Shown in pieces: positions 9,046 to 18,234 of a DNA stretch of 64,000 nt. The translations under genes and the position numbers were made by a program. The DNA is taken from NCBI GenBank assembly GCA_002696735.1, contig NZSL01000008.1, positions 496,001 to 560,000 on the forward strand, read 5' to 3'. Source of the DNA: Methylophaga sp. GTDB lineage: Bacteria > Pseudomonadota > Gammaproteobacteria > Nitrosococcales > Methylophagaceae. Numbering within the stretch: the first letter of the stretch is position 1; each line of letters starts with the position of its first letter. The notes below the pieces were generated by a model, which did no database searches, was not told where the DNA came from, and saw nothing but the letters and a program-made list of their open reading frames with translations.

Positions 9046-9068
9046 GGGCATTTTACGCAAAAATGCCC
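9046..9068 (-). terminator. Hairpin between kinase gene and HI0933 flavoprotein start
   Basis: GGGCATTTT (9046-9054) pairs perfectly with AAAATGCCC (9060-9068) around a five-base loop. On the minus strand it lies after the stop at 9101 and ends four bases before the ATG at 9041. It could act as a weak terminator for the upstream gene or occlude ribosome entry for the next one. There is no separate T-run. Confidence 0.5.
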
Positions 9069-9100
9069 TATCTGACCGATAAGTTGGTTAGGACTAAAAA

Positions 9101-9763
9101 TCAGATAGAAATAAGTTTACCAATAATTCGTTCTAACCAATTCAGCTCGCGCAAAGGCAGATCGGCAGAATGCCGATAGCCCTTGATAAGCGCTTGGATC
9201 AAGTCTCCATGATTTTCCCACTCATGGGGATAGCGGAAAAAATGTCGCCAGTTTCGACGTCTCGCCCAGCGACTTAAAGACCACCAATGGACACGCATAT
9301 CAAGAATATCGATAAGCCCAAAATCCATCCCGTTTACAATAATATTTCCCGGATGAATTGAACGAAAATATATCCCTTGACGCTGTACCCTCGCCAAAAA
9401 CACTCCCAGGCGATACATCAAATTTGCATCCGCTTCATTGGAGTTAACAATGTCTCGTAAGGTACGTCCGGGTAAGGGAGAGTATATAGCTACAGTGTGG
9501 GCTTCGCCGATAATGCGATGCAAAGCCTTTACTTGCAATGTAGGAATGTCGAGTTGTGTCAGATGATAAGCATTGCGGGCAAACTTAACTGCTGCTGGTG
9601 CAAGTAGCTCTCTACTTAGAAAGCGTTTGCGGTAAAAAAATTTTAAGTATTGCCCATCAGGCAAAACTGCCACTTTAATACCTTTTTTGTCCGCTTCAAT
9701 GACAGCCGCATTTTCCATCAGCGAAGCTAAACGCTCCCTAGAGAGCGGACGAATATTAAGCAT
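9101..9763 (-). CDS. Lipopolysaccharide kinase/WaaP-like (toluene-tolerance type) protein
   Basis: A 220-residue kinase-fold protein. It has an N-lobe segment with LPDGQYLKFFYRKRFLSRELLAP, a hinge with YSPLPGRTLRDIV, the catalytic-loop equivalent IHPGNIIV and the metal-binding DFGLIDILDMRV. This arrangement matches the small Kdo/WaaP-InaA group that phosphorylates lipopolysaccharide core sugars. The family also includes proteins once called toluene-tolerance proteins. It probably acts at the cytoplasmic face of the inner membrane. The exact acceptor cannot be inferred. An ICMT-like methyltransferase gene lies upstream on the same strand. Confidence 0.75.
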   Translation of the reverse strand: MLNIRPLSRERLASLMENAAVIEADKKGIKVAVLPDGQYLKFFYRKRFLSRELLAPAAVKFARNAYHLTQLDIPTLQVKALHRIIGEAHTVAIYSPLPGRTLRDIVNSNEADANLMYRLGVFLARVQRQGIYFRSIHPGNIIVNGMDFGLIDILDMRVHWWSLSRWARRRNWRHFFRYPHEWENHGDLIQALIKGYRHSADLPLRELNWLERIIGKLISI

Positions 9764-9838
9764 TACTGTTTTCCATAACAGTTTTTAAATTCATTCGTTT
9801 CTATAGCCATCCAGGCTGAAGAAAATATTATCCCAACT

Positions 9839-10408
9839 TTAGTGTTTAAAAGGGAGCCGTGGCCAGATATCTCCCGTTTGCGACATATATTCAAGATAAT
9901 GATGTCCATATTTCTCAAGCCCATCTTCTTCTTGACGTGGCACTCTTAAGCAATAAACCAAAGCGAATGTGATTAAACCGGCCACACCGGCCAGCCAATT
10001 CTGTGTTAACAGAAGCTGGGCAAGAACCAAGGCTAAAAGCGCAGAATAAAACGGATAGCGTATAAATCGATAAATTCCTTTAGCCACAAATTTTTTCTGC
10101 GGTTCGCCTATATCACTGTAATCACGAACAGCTCTATGTAGAAGCCATAATCCTAAAATGCCCTTTATAAGGCCTAGCCATGCTATTTCATTATAATATC
10201 GCAGATCTGCAAATTCCAGCCAGGGCAACGTGGCATCAATCAGTGGAAAACTCACCATACTGATCAGCGTAATAATTGTCAGTGCAACAATTTCACCATT
10301 CCAATGATTATCATTTAAAAAAGATCGCTTACTCATGTTGGAAAATAAGGCAAGAGCTGCTCCAACTATGAGGATTAGCAGCGTTAATTCAGCAAATTTA
10401 TCCGTCAT
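9839..10408 (-). CDS. Isoprenylcysteine carboxyl methyltransferase-like membrane protein
   Basis: A 189-residue protein with about five membrane helices and a C-terminal signature GIYRFIRYPFYS … EEDGLEKYGHHYLEYM … WPRLP. This is the AdoMet-binding pattern of the ICMT/PEMT (phospholipid methyltransferase) superfamily. Bacterial members methylate small lipids or are uncharacterised. The ATG at 10408 is consistent with the family N-terminus beginning in a helix. It shares strand with the kinase downstream (gap about 75 bases). Confidence 0.78.
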   Translation of the reverse strand: MTDKFAELTLLILIVGAALALFSNMSKRSFLNDNHWNGEIVALTIITLISMVSFPLIDATLPWLEFADLRYYNEIAWLGLIKGILGLWLLHRAVRDYSDIGEPQKKFVAKGIYRFIRYPFYSALLALVLAQLLLTQNWLAGVAGLITFALVYCLRVPRQEEDGLEKYGHHYLEYMSQTGDIWPRLPFKH

Positions 10409-10742
10409 TCAATTACCTTTTTCAAGTCACTAAATATAAACAGATTTGTCTGTGCAGCAAATAGAGTGTTGGTAGTTAAAACCTACTGATAGTTCATGGC
10501 AAAATTATGACAGCGCTAAAATTTCTGCCTAAACATAGTCAAATTTGTCTTGTGAAGCCGACACAACAGCCATTCATTTTGAGAGATTAACATTGTGTTA
10601 GAAGAGAATTAATCATATTTTCAATAGACATCCTCCCCCTTTTTCCGTTATTTAGCCAAAAAACATGAAAATATCCTGTAAATATAGAACTATATGGTTT
10701 TTAATCTATGTGAATAGTTAAGAATTTGAAGCCATACACTTA
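10409..10742. other. AT-rich intergenic region
   Basis: About 334 bases separate the divergent ICMT-like gene and the NlpC/P60 lipoprotein gene, so it must hold both promoters. I see no reading frame, strong hairpin or recognisable operator in it. Confidence 0.5.
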
Positions 10743-11279
10743 ATGATCAGAATACATTACAAATTTTTTATGACGTTACATTGGCGATTTTGCATAGTTT
10801 TTTTGCCAATGTTTGTCATGCTTTCGGGCTGTGGAACGGCCCCCAAATTTTCGAGCAAATCACCAGACAGAGCTTACATTTTTCAAACTGAGACTGATGC
10901 TCAATATTATGATGAAATTCAGGCGATGTTGCTGCTATATCAACAGCATAACGAATGGCATGGCACACCATATCGCATGGGAGGCATAAGTCGCTCAGGG
11001 ATCGATTGTTCTGCCTTTGTACAAATCACTTTTCGTGATCTGTTTGGTATCGATTTACCCAGAAGTACCGACCAGCAAATTCGTAGCGGGCGAAAGATAC
11101 CCAGGGCTGAACTACGTTCTGGTGATCTGGTATTTTTCCGTAATGGTCGTCATGTCGGTATTTATCTGGAAGACCATAAATTCTTACATGCATCGACCAC
11201 CCGGGGCGTAATGATTTCCAGCCTTAAAAATACCTATTGGTCACGGCATTATTGGCAAGCTTTAAGCATTCGACATTAA
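10743..11279 (+). CDS. NlpC/P60 family lipoprotein (peptidoglycan endopeptidase)
   Basis: A 178-residue protein with a lipoprotein signal ending in lipobox LSGC (C30). The NlpC/P60 cysteine-peptidase domain carries the catalytic cysteine in GIDCSAFV (C89), a histidine in GRHVGIYL (H137) and a third polar residue in FLHAST (H149). Such enzymes cut the D-Glu–diaminopimelate bond of peptidoglycan peptides at the periplasmic face of an envelope membrane. Alternative internal starts at residue 10 would still give a lipoprotein signal. It is a single gene facing the DUF1622 gene. Confidence 0.88.
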   Translation: MIRIHYKFFMTLHWRFCIVFLPMFVMLSGCGTAPKFSSKSPDRAYIFQTETDAQYYDEIQAMLLLYQQHNEWHGTPYRMGGISRSGIDCSAFVQITFRDLFGIDLPRSTDQQIRSGRKIPRAELRSGDLVFFRNGRHVGIYLEDHKFLHASTTRGVMISSLKNTYWSRHYWQALSIRH

Positions 11280-11289
11280 TACCGTAAAG

Positions 11290-11661
11290 TTATTTGTTAC
11301 CGTTTTCCTGCCACGGCCATTTTCCCGTAAGCTCAACTTCTAACGTAAAGCTTAAAAATGTCCGAATAACGACGATAATGGCTAAAACTCCTACTGTTTT
11401 AAAGGTTAGCTCAACCGCCACGGTATGAATAATATCGGCAGCTACTAGAAACTCGAGTCCCAGCAGAATACCTCGTCCAAGACGCTGTCGTGTTTGACGG
11501 TAGATGAATTCAATTTCATTTTTTTTCCGTGTCAGCTGATAAATGGCTGATGTCAGAGCATAAACAGCGAGAACGAGTATTATGCTCACGCCCAACAATT
11601 CGATAATCGCTGCTATCCATTCAGCTGCGGGTTTAACAAACTCACTCATTGCCCCCTCCAT
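11290..11661 (-). CDS. DUF1622 family membrane protein
   Basis: A 123-residue protein with three hydrophobic helices. The conserved body RQRLGRGILLGLEFLVAADI and the final segment FTLEVELTGKWPWQ are characteristic of DUF1622. Function is unknown for the family. The first residues MEGAMSEF offer two starts; the second methionine (11649) is equally plausible. It converges with the NlpC/P60 lipoprotein gene, with only 10 bases between stops. Confidence 0.82.
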   Translation of the reverse strand: MEGAMSEFVKPAAEWIAAIIELLGVSIILVLAVYALTSAIYQLTRKKNEIEFIYRQTRQRLGRGILLGLEFLVAADIIHTVAVELTFKTVGVLAIIVVIRTFLSFTLEVELTGKWPWQENGNK

Positions 11662-11803
11662 TAATTGGTTTTTTTAGAACCTGAATCCCTACAATTGCAA
11701 ACGGGTACTCCTGTAAAGGTGGCCTGTCTGTAAGTCGTCGTCTACATGAAGCAATGCACTGGCACCTTGGCTCCACCCCGGTCTGTCAGTATGAGCAGAT
11801 GTT

Positions 11804-13867
11804 TTATAAACCGAAAGGATAGGTATCAGGCATACCCTGCATCGCTTCATAATCCAGTGGAGTAACGGCCTCAGTCTGATCAAACCAAATATATTCGTCA
11901 AACTGTTTTCTGAGACGTGCTTGAAAATAATGGCTGGTTAATTCGGTTTGTGGGCGGTAAATCACTCCAATAGCCCGCTCTGGTCGCTCTTCAAGCAGGT
12001 GTTTTTTCAATTCCTTGGATTCAGGTTTACGCAGACCGAGCATAAAGGCTGGAATGTCGGTGTCATGGCAAACACGTTCCCAACTGCCTTCCATTGATGG
12101 ACGAATGGTTTTTACTTGCATTGATTCACCCCAGTTATCAGCAGCCGCCACAGTTCCCCCGTGCGTACCAAAACCGATCAGGTAAGCGTCGTCGCCAAAT
12201 TTACTGCGGCATAACTGCCCCACATTATGCTCGCCTCTCGCTGACATTGAGGTAGCACGGGCATCGCCAATATGAGAATTATGTTCCCAGATCACTATTT
12301 TCGCCGGCTTCTCATCATGTTGCTGTTTGAAATCCAACAGGGAGCAGATGGTGTCAAACATGTGGCTGTCGCGCATATTCCAGGAAGAGGTATAACCTTT
12401 ATACATGCTGCGATAATAAGCTTCGGCATTGGCCACCAATCGGGCATTCTGCATCGCATCCAGAAAGCTCTCCCCATCGTTTGCCACATATTCGGCCTGT
12501 TTTTCCATTATGCTCACCAGCATATCCACCACGAAATCTTCACACTTGTTATATTCTCCCGAAGCAGCTGCTCGGCCATAAGTGGCTGGATCCGATTGCC
12601 ATGGTGTTAAACAACCATAACGTTCACGAGCAATTTCTGCAGCCTCGGGATCCACTGCTTCAAGATAGTTAATCACCTCATCAATGGATGAAAACATGCT
12701 GTACAGATCGAGTCCGTAAAAACCCACTTTTAAATTTGGTTTAGCTTGCATGGCATTATGTCGACGCAGCCATTCGACAAATTCCTGCATATCCGTATTG
12801 CGCCACATCCACGTCGGAAAACGCGCAAATGCCCGCCATTCTGAAGGAGGTGTCGAATGTTCACGAACATAATGATCGATACGGGCAGCATCTGGCCAAT
12901 CGGCCTCAACTGCCACCATATTAAAGCCTTTTTGCTCTATCAATTGTTGGGTAAGGCGGGCACGGAACCGATAGAATTCAGATGTCCCATGGGTGGCTTC
13001 CCCTAATAACACCAGACGAGACTCACCAATTCGATCGAGTAGTGGACTGAGATCCACCGTTTCGATTGTATCGATTGGTTGTGCTGCCTCAGCAATTAAG
13101 GCTTCAATTGTTTGCGTTTTATGACGAACAGCATTTTCCGACTGATCCTTGCCCGCAGACAGACTAGCGCTGGAGCTGCGCTTTGTTGAGGAAGTGTTCA
13201 GATCATCACTCCAGCCTTCACGGCCGATCAGCGGCACAAAGTGAACCTGACTAATCACCTCTTCATCAAACTGGTTTTCATCAATACGTGTCACTCGCAA
13301 TAACCGCTGATACAGACGGTTTCCTATCGGAATGACCAGTCGACCACCTATTTTTAATTGTTTTTTTAATGTTGTGGGGATTTCCGGCCCGCCAGCAGAG
13401 ACCAGAATCGCATCATAAGGAGCTGCTTCAACATAGCCGATAGTGCCGTTCGCATTGATAATCTTAATATTGTTATAACCCAACTGCTTAAGCACTGTTT
13501 TGGCCTGGTCAGACAAGGTTGGTATTCGCTCAATGCCGATAACCTGATCGGCAATTTCAGCGAGGACGGCCGAAGCATAGCCACTGCCGACACCTATCTC
13601 CAGCACCCGTTCACCACCTTGCAAATTGAGTGCGTCTATCATTAGCGCCACGATATACGGTTGGGAAATAGTCTGACCTTCAGCGATAGGTAAAGGGGAA
13701 TCCTCGTAGGCAAATCCCCGCATTTCAAGTGGTAAAAATTGCTCGCGGGGTACAGCGCTCATGGCCTCAAGAACTTTTGAAGAACTTATATCTCGATTAA
13801 TTAATTGCTTGCGAACCATTTCATCACGTAAATGTTGAAAATCAGTTAAAACATATTTCGAAGACAT
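11804..13867 (-). CDS. Fusion of protein-L-isoaspartate O-methyltransferase and erythromycin-esterase-like domain
   Basis: A 687-residue two-domain protein counted from the ATG at 13867, chosen because GGGAG lies at normal spacing; the open frame extends 13 codons further up. Residues 1 to about 210 are a Pcm-type methyltransferase with GGERVLEIGVGSGYASAVL as the AdoMet loop, which in the family repairs isoaspartyl damage. A Ser/Lys-rich linker follows. About 265-680 is an erythromycin-esterase fold with GEATHGTSEFYRFRARL, EADWPDAARIDHYV and WEHNSHIGDA. The esterase family includes macrolide esterases, but many chromosomal members have no known role, so resistance should not be assumed. The gene is complete and monocistronic. 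Confidence 0.88.
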   Translation of the reverse strand: MSSKYVLTDFQHLRDEMVRKQLINRDISSSKVLEAMSAVPREQFLPLEMRGFAYEDSPLPIAEGQTISQPYIVALMIDALNLQGGERVLEIGVGSGYASAVLAEIADQVIGIERIPTLSDQAKTVLKQLGYNNIKIINANGTIGYVEAAPYDAILVSAGGPEIPTTLKKQLKIGGRLVIPIGNRLYQRLLRVTRIDENQFDEEVISQVHFVPLIGREGWSDDLNTSSTKRSSSASLSAGKDQSENAVRHKTQTIEALIAEAAQPIDTIETVDLSPLLDRIGESRLVLLGEATHGTSEFYRFRARLTQQLIEQKGFNMVAVEADWPDAARIDHYVREHSTPPSEWRAFARFPTWMWRNTDMQEFVEWLRRHNAMQAKPNLKVGFYGLDLYSMFSSIDEVINYLEAVDPEAAEIARERYGCLTPWQSDPATYGRAAASGEYNKCEDFVVDMLVSIMEKQAEYVANDGESFLDAMQNARLVANAEAYYRSMYKGYTSSWNMRDSHMFDTICSLLDFKQQHDEKPAKIVIWEHNSHIGDARATSMSARGEHNVGQLCRSKFGDDAYLIGFGTHGGTVAAADNWGESMQVKTIRPSMEGSWERVCHDTDIPAFMLGLRKPESKELKKHLLEERPERAIGVIYRPQTELTSHYFQARLRKQFDEYIWFDQTEAVTPLDYEAMQGMPDTYPFGL

Positions 13868-14208
13868 AATAATTATCTCCCTTCTGTGTTTTAGATCATC
13901 ATGCAATCATACGAGAACAAATCCTGAGCAATGTAAAATCGAATCGATATTAGCGACGCTTGTTTTTAGCTTTAGTCATTATCAAGCTGGAAGACTTATT
14001 TTCAATGACGTCAGCATATTCGAAAGTATAAAAAAGCGTATACACATAATTAAAAAATACACCAACACTACTTTCAGTAAAACGCATAATTTTCACTCTA
14101 GCAGCATTATTCTACTGATTCCAATAGACGGATAAGTATCTGGATCCTGTTAAGGCTATTGCGCTCTCCCTCACTCACAGGCAAGATTCTTTAATATCGG
14201 CATAGTTT
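13868..14208. other. Intergenic region upstream of two divergent genes
   Basis: About 340 bases hold the promoters of the Pcm-esterase fusion (minus) and the DUF3617 gene (plus). The GGGAG ribosome site of the minus gene is visible next to 13867. The sequence TGACGTCA near 14006 is a short palindrome. No reading frame is convincing. Confidence 0.45.
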
Positions 14209-14247
14209 ATGACGACCACCATAGCAAAACATCAGGGGAACACCACT

Positions 14248-14685
14248 GTGCGTTATTTCATTTATTTTTCAACCTTATGTATCACTGCAGCCCTGGCTTT
14301 GCCCGCTTTGGCTGAAACCCCAAATTTAAAACCCGGTTTATGGTCATACAAAAGTATTTCGACAATGGAAGGACCAATGAATGTCCCGCCTCAAACCAGT
14401 AACAATCAGGAGTGTTTAACCCAATCACAGTTAGATAAAGGTATTAGTGTACTGAATATTCCGAAGAGCTGTGATGTGACGCAAACAGATATCACCCGGG
14501 AGAGAGTGGATTTCGCCGCAAATTGTAATGTTGAAGGCATGACGACAGTATTTAAAGGTTACGCTACGTTTCATGGCACCCACCTGGAAGGCAAGATGAC
14601 CAGTGAAATGAATACGCCGATAGGTCCGATGATCATGAAAACAGATTATAAAGCGGAACGGGTCGGCGATTGTCAGGGAAAATAA
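14248..14685 (+). CDS. DUF3617 family exported protein
   Basis: The open frame begins at ATG 14209, but a GTG at 14248 has AGGGGA about nine bases upstream. It gives a clean signal peptide (RYFIYFSTLCITAALALPALA) ending before ETPNLKPG, so I prefer that start. The mature part shows the DUF3617 pattern: LKPGLWSY near the start, cysteines in NNQECLTQ, KSCDVTQ and ANCNVEG, and GDCQ at the end. Family function is unknown; it is a periplasmic small protein. It leads a probable operon with the MAPEG and gamma carbonic anhydrase genes. Confidence 0.8.
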   Translation: MRYFIYFSTLCITAALALPALAETPNLKPGLWSYKSISTMEGPMNVPPQTSNNQECLTQSQLDKGISVLNIPKSCDVTQTDITRERVDFAANCNVEGMTTVFKGYATFHGTHLEGKMTSEMNTPIGPMIMKTDYKAERVGDCQGK

Positions 14686-14732
14686 ATTCCAACTGAAGCC
14701 GATAATCTCAAAACTAACTTACGAGGCAAAGA

Positions 14733-15158
14733 ATGACTATGGGGGTTATTTATTATCTGACTTTTCTTGGCTTGTTTATCATTTTGCTCACGTTGCTGAT
14801 TCAATGGTTTGTCGCCAGTAAAACCAAAGCTTCCCAAGCTGGTGCTATTCCAGGCAAAATTCCGGAAAACCTCAGCCATGAATCCTTTGTGTTCAGAGCA
14901 CATCGCACGTTTATGAACTCACTGGAAAATCTTCCACTGATGCTCGGTACGACTTTTATGGCGGTTCTTATCGGAGCCAATAGCTTTTGGACGGGTATTT
15001 TCGTCTGGGTATTTGCCATCGCCCGTATTCTTCACATGGTCCTTTATTACGCAATTGCCACAGAACAAAACCCCAGCCCCAGAACCTGGTTTTTCATGAT
15101 TGGCCTGTTGGCGAATGTCGCGTTACTGGTGTTATGCGGTATAACCCTGCTGAGTTAG
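14733..15158 (+). CDS. MAPEG family membrane protein
   Basis: A 141-residue protein with four hydrophobic helices and the family segment FRAHRTFMNSLENLPLML between the first and second helices. MAPEG proteins include microsomal glutathione transferases and related trimeric enzymes; bacterial members are mostly uncharacterised. A GAGG ribosome site precedes the ATG. The stop at 15158 is four bases before the next start, so it is very likely co-transcribed and coupled with the gamma carbonic anhydrase gene. Confidence 0.85.
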   Translation: MTMGVIYYLTFLGLFIILLTLLIQWFVASKTKASQAGAIPGKIPENLSHESFVFRAHRTFMNSLENLPLMLGTTFMAVLIGANSFWTGIFVWVFAIARILHMVLYYAIATEQNPSPRTWFFMIGLLANVALLVLCGITLLS

Positions 15159-15162
15159 TCTG

Positions 15163-15699
15163 ATGGTCATCAAAGCGTTTCGAGGCAACAGTCCCAAACT
15201 GGGTCAACGAGTCTGGATTGATGATACGGCCTCACTGATTGGCGATATTGAAATCGGCGATGACAGCTCAGTCTGGCCGCTTGTGTCGATTCGTGGCGAT
15301 ATGCATCGTATCAGAATAGGTGCTCGCACCAGTATTCAGGATAATTCCTGTCTGCATATTACGCATGCCAGTGAGTTTAATCCCGAAGGCCATCCGCTTA
15401 TTATTGGCAATGATGTCACCATCGGTCATCTGGTGATGCTGCATGGCTGCACAATCGGTGATCAGGTATTGGTGGGTATGTCGTCGACCATTTTGGATGG
15501 TGTTGTCGTGGAAGACAAAGTGGTTATCGGTGCCGGCTCCTTAGTGCCACCGGGGAAAAAACTTGAATCCGGATATCTTTATCTGGGCTCGCCAGTTAAA
15601 CAAATTCGACCGCTAACTGAAGACGAACTGAACTATTTTCACTATGCTTGCCAGAATTATGTGGCGTTAAAAAACGAATACCGAAATCACCATGATTAA
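15163..15699 (+). CDS. Gamma carbonic anhydrase family protein (YrdA-like)
   Basis: A 178-residue left-handed beta-helix protein with repeated hexapeptides. Zinc-ligand histidines are expected in LHITHA and in IGHLVMLHGC. Family members form trimers and include YrdA, PaaY and CaiE; carbonic anhydrase activity is proven for only some. The length is typical. Its stop overlaps by four bases the stop of the convergent HDOD gene, an unusually tight tail-to-tail arrangement. Confidence 0.88.
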   Translation: MVIKAFRGNSPKLGQRVWIDDTASLIGDIEIGDDSSVWPLVSIRGDMHRIRIGARTSIQDNSCLHITHASEFNPEGHPLIIGNDVTIGHLVMLHGCTIGDQVLVGMSSTILDGVVVEDKVVIGAGSLVPPGKKLESGYLYLGSPVKQIRPLTEDELNYFHYACQNYVALKNEYRNHHD

Positions 15700-16553
15700 G
15701 CCATCAGCTGTGTGAGTCGTTCGCTGATCTGTTCCTTCTTGGTTAATAATTTCTGAATATCTGCTGACTCAAATTCAACAATATCGATGGCTGCCTGAGG
15801 AAAATTATCCGCCAACTCATCATTCAGCATAGCATCAGCAGCATATCTTGCCATGTTTACAACTGCTGCCAATTGACCTGCCTCTTTGTCAGTCGATGGT
15901 GTTTCAATATGCTGAATTGTCTCAATGACCAAAGCCGGCATACGCCAGCGAATAACGATCATCTGCGAAACTATCAGCCAATAGTTATCTTCCAGCTGAT
16001 GAACAATTTCATCGTTCAAAGGCAAATTGCGTTGCTCGGCAAGATCAATCAGCGTTTGGAGTACGGCTGGGCGACCAATTGAATGAATCAATCCCGCAAG
16101 AAAAGCCACTTCAACATTCACGTTGCAATGGCTGGCAACCTCCTTAGCCCACAGTGATGTCGCCAGTGACTGTTGCCAAATGAGGTCTGCATAGTCCTCA
16201 TACCCCGGAGTATTAAATAATTTTGCATTGATGACGGCGCTAATGGCGATTTCACTGATAGTTGTCATGCCCAGTCGGGCAATGGCCTGTTGCAGCGAAG
16301 TCAGATTGGCCATCGGCGTATAAGCTGCGGAATTGGCAATACGCATCACATGACCGGCCAGTGAGGGATCACTTTGAATTAACTGGGCCATCTGACTAGC
16401 ATCTGACTCTTTATTATTGGCCAGCATAAAAGCTTTATTCGCAATTTCCGGCAGGATAGGAACCTCTACAAATCCTTCCGCGATTGACTGCTTTAAGAGA
16501 TTTTCCAATTCCGTTTCGCTGTGTTGACTATCTTTTTGCATCTCTCTATCCAT
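15696..16553 (-). CDS. HDOD domain protein
   Basis: A 285-residue cytoplasmic protein. The HDOD core runs from about residue 25 (VPILPEIANKAFML) through DPSLAGHVMRIANSAAY and LQQAIARLGMTTI to AGLIHSIGRPAVL. HDOD proteins are non-catalytic relatives of HD phosphohydrolases that act in signalling, motility and stress networks. In FLAGLIHSIG the usual HD metal pair is absent, as expected for HDOD. Divergently arranged about 410 bases away is an HD-GYP gene, which suggests a shared signalling role. Confidence 0.85.
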   Translation of the reverse strand: MDREMQKDSQHSETELENLLKQSIAEGFVEVPILPEIANKAFMLANNKESDASQMAQLIQSDPSLAGHVMRIANSAAYTPMANLTSLQQAIARLGMTTISEIAISAVINAKLFNTPGYEDYADLIWQQSLATSLWAKEVASHCNVNVEVAFLAGLIHSIGRPAVLQTLIDLAEQRNLPLNDEIVHQLEDNYWLIVSQMIVIRWRMPALVIETIQHIETPSTDKEAGQLAAVVNMARYAADAMLNDELADNFPQAAIDIVEFESADIQKLLTKKEQISERLTQLMA

Positions 16554-16963
16554 CGGTAATTAATATCTATTGTTATGTTTTTATTAATACAACTTTTCAT
16601 CATTCAGACTGCTTAGCAATAAATATTTGCCAGAGTCCTGGCAACATAGATAAAACCTGCCTTGTATTGCATTCCCAAAGTAGCACCATCATTTCTCTGC
16701 GTCTATTCTAACGTTGTAAACTGCTGAATTCAGTCTTACAACGACAGCATCTCAAATAGTCATTCAGAATGCTCTCACAAAACGTTCAGAGAGATACCAC
16801 TCCCCCACTGATGATCATCCTTGATCCAGGATACCGAATCATGGTGCCAGGGATTTTCCTGAAATTACCGCTAAAACAAAAATATTGGTGATAAAACACA
16901 TTTTTTTCACATATAAGCTATATATAATGCGCTCAAAAATGAACACAAGAAAGGTATTAAACT
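16554..16963. other. Divergent promoter region of HDOD and HD-GYP genes
   Basis: About 410 bases without a gene. A good minus-10 candidate TATAAT lies at 16923-16928, upstream of the HD-GYP start, with GAAAGG as ribosome site at about 16949. The matching minus-35 is poor. No operator-like palindrome stood out. Confidence 0.45.
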
Positions 16964-18175
16964 TTGATTAGACGCATTGCCTCAACTGATCTCCGACTGG
17001 GCATGTATATACAAAAACTGGGTGGTTCATGGTTAAAGCATCCGTTTTTTCGCGGCAGTTTTTTATTAACCAATCCCGAAGATATTAAAAGCATTCTTGA
17101 AGCAGGCATTACAGATGTCTGGATCGATGAGGAAAAAGGTGACGCTTTACAAAATACAGGCACCTTAACGCCATCACCTCCGCAAGAATCCTCAGAGAAT
17201 GCTTTAGAAACATCCCAAGCCACTGAAAATAAAAGCGTTGTTGAATCATCAATGGAAGACGATATCAATCGCGCACGTCGACTCTTTAATGATGCTAAAC
17301 CACAGGTTATGGCAATGTATAAAGATGCCCGGCTAGGCAAAGCAATTGATCCGCAGACAACTTTACCGCTAGTGAATGAAATTGATTTGATGGTACAAAA
17401 AAATTCAGCGGCCATACTCAGTGTCGCTCGCCTGAAAACCCACGATGACTATACCTACATGCATTCATTAGCTGTTTGTGCATTGATGATATCGTTGTCT
17501 CGCCAACTCAACTTGGAGGAAAATCAGGTTAAGCTGGCTGGTGTAGGCGGCTTAATGCACGATCTGGGTAAATCCCTGATGCCATTGGAAATACTGAACA
17601 AACCTGGAAAGCTTTCTGACGCAGAATACAACATCATGAAAAAGCATCCAGCTGCCGGAGCCAAGCTATTAGAAAACTCAGGTGCCGCACCAGAGGTCAT
17701 CGATATCGCTTTACATCATCACGAGAAAATCAACGGTATGGGCTACCCGAATAGACTGTTAGGTGAGGAAATTTCATTGTTTTCCCGAATGGCAGCCATT
17801 TGTGATGTCTATGATGCGGTTACGTCTGAACGCGCTTATAAACAAGCCTGGGATCCTGCTGGAACCATTCGGGAAATGGCAAAATGGGAAGGTCATTTTG
17901 ATAAACAAATTTTCAATATTTTTGTAAAGATGGTGGGCATTTATCCTGTTGGATCATTAGTACGTCTCGCCTCCCAGAGGTTGGCCGTGGTGATTGAACC
18001 TGGCGTGACATCACTGGTAAAACCCAAAGTGAAAGTCTTTTTTTCATTACGTTCAAAAGCGCCCATTCAAATACAGGTCATCGATCTCGCTTTGCCCAGT
18101 TGTAAGGAAACCATTGAGGGTCCAGAAGATCCCTCAAAATGGCATTTCAAACATCTGGACCAGCTATGGCAGTGA
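16964..18175 (+). CDS. HD-GYP domain cyclic-di-GMP phosphodiesterase with DUF3391
   Basis: A 403-residue protein. Residues 1 to about 120 are the DUF3391 domain (RRIASTDLRLGMYI … WIDEEKG). The HD-GYP domain follows with THDDYTYMHSLAV, MHDLGKSLMP, HHHEKINGMGYPNRL and ICDVYDAVTSERAYK, so HD, HH and the GYP loop are all present. The expected activity is hydrolysis of cyclic di-GMP in the cytoplasm. The start is TTG at 16964, since the conserved N-terminus begins immediately after it and GAAAGG lies upstream. It lies opposite an HDOD gene, and two GGDEF cyclases occur at 29-38 kb. Confidence 0.9.
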   Translation: MIRRIASTDLRLGMYIQKLGGSWLKHPFFRGSFLLTNPEDIKSILEAGITDVWIDEEKGDALQNTGTLTPSPPQESSENALETSQATENKSVVESSMEDDINRARRLFNDAKPQVMAMYKDARLGKAIDPQTTLPLVNEIDLMVQKNSAAILSVARLKTHDDYTYMHSLAVCALMISLSRQLNLEENQVKLAGVGGLMHDLGKSLMPLEILNKPGKLSDAEYNIMKKHPAAGAKLLENSGAAPEVIDIALHHHEKINGMGYPNRLLGEEISLFSRMAAICDVYDAVTSERAYKQAWDPAGTIREMAKWEGHFDKQIFNIFVKMVGIYPVGSLVRLASQRLAVVIEPGVTSLVKPKVKVFFSLRSKAPIQIQVIDLALPSCKETIEGPEDPSKWHFKHLDQLWQ

Positions 18176-18234
18176 AGGTTAAGGCGCTATAAACTAATTC
18201 AACTAGCTATAAAGAAATGAATTTAAACCATTTA

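Noticed and set aside
11804..13867. Erythromycin resistance gene
   Set aside because: The esterase-like domain belongs to a broad family and is fused to a repair methyltransferase. Macrolide resistance cannot be claimed from the fold.
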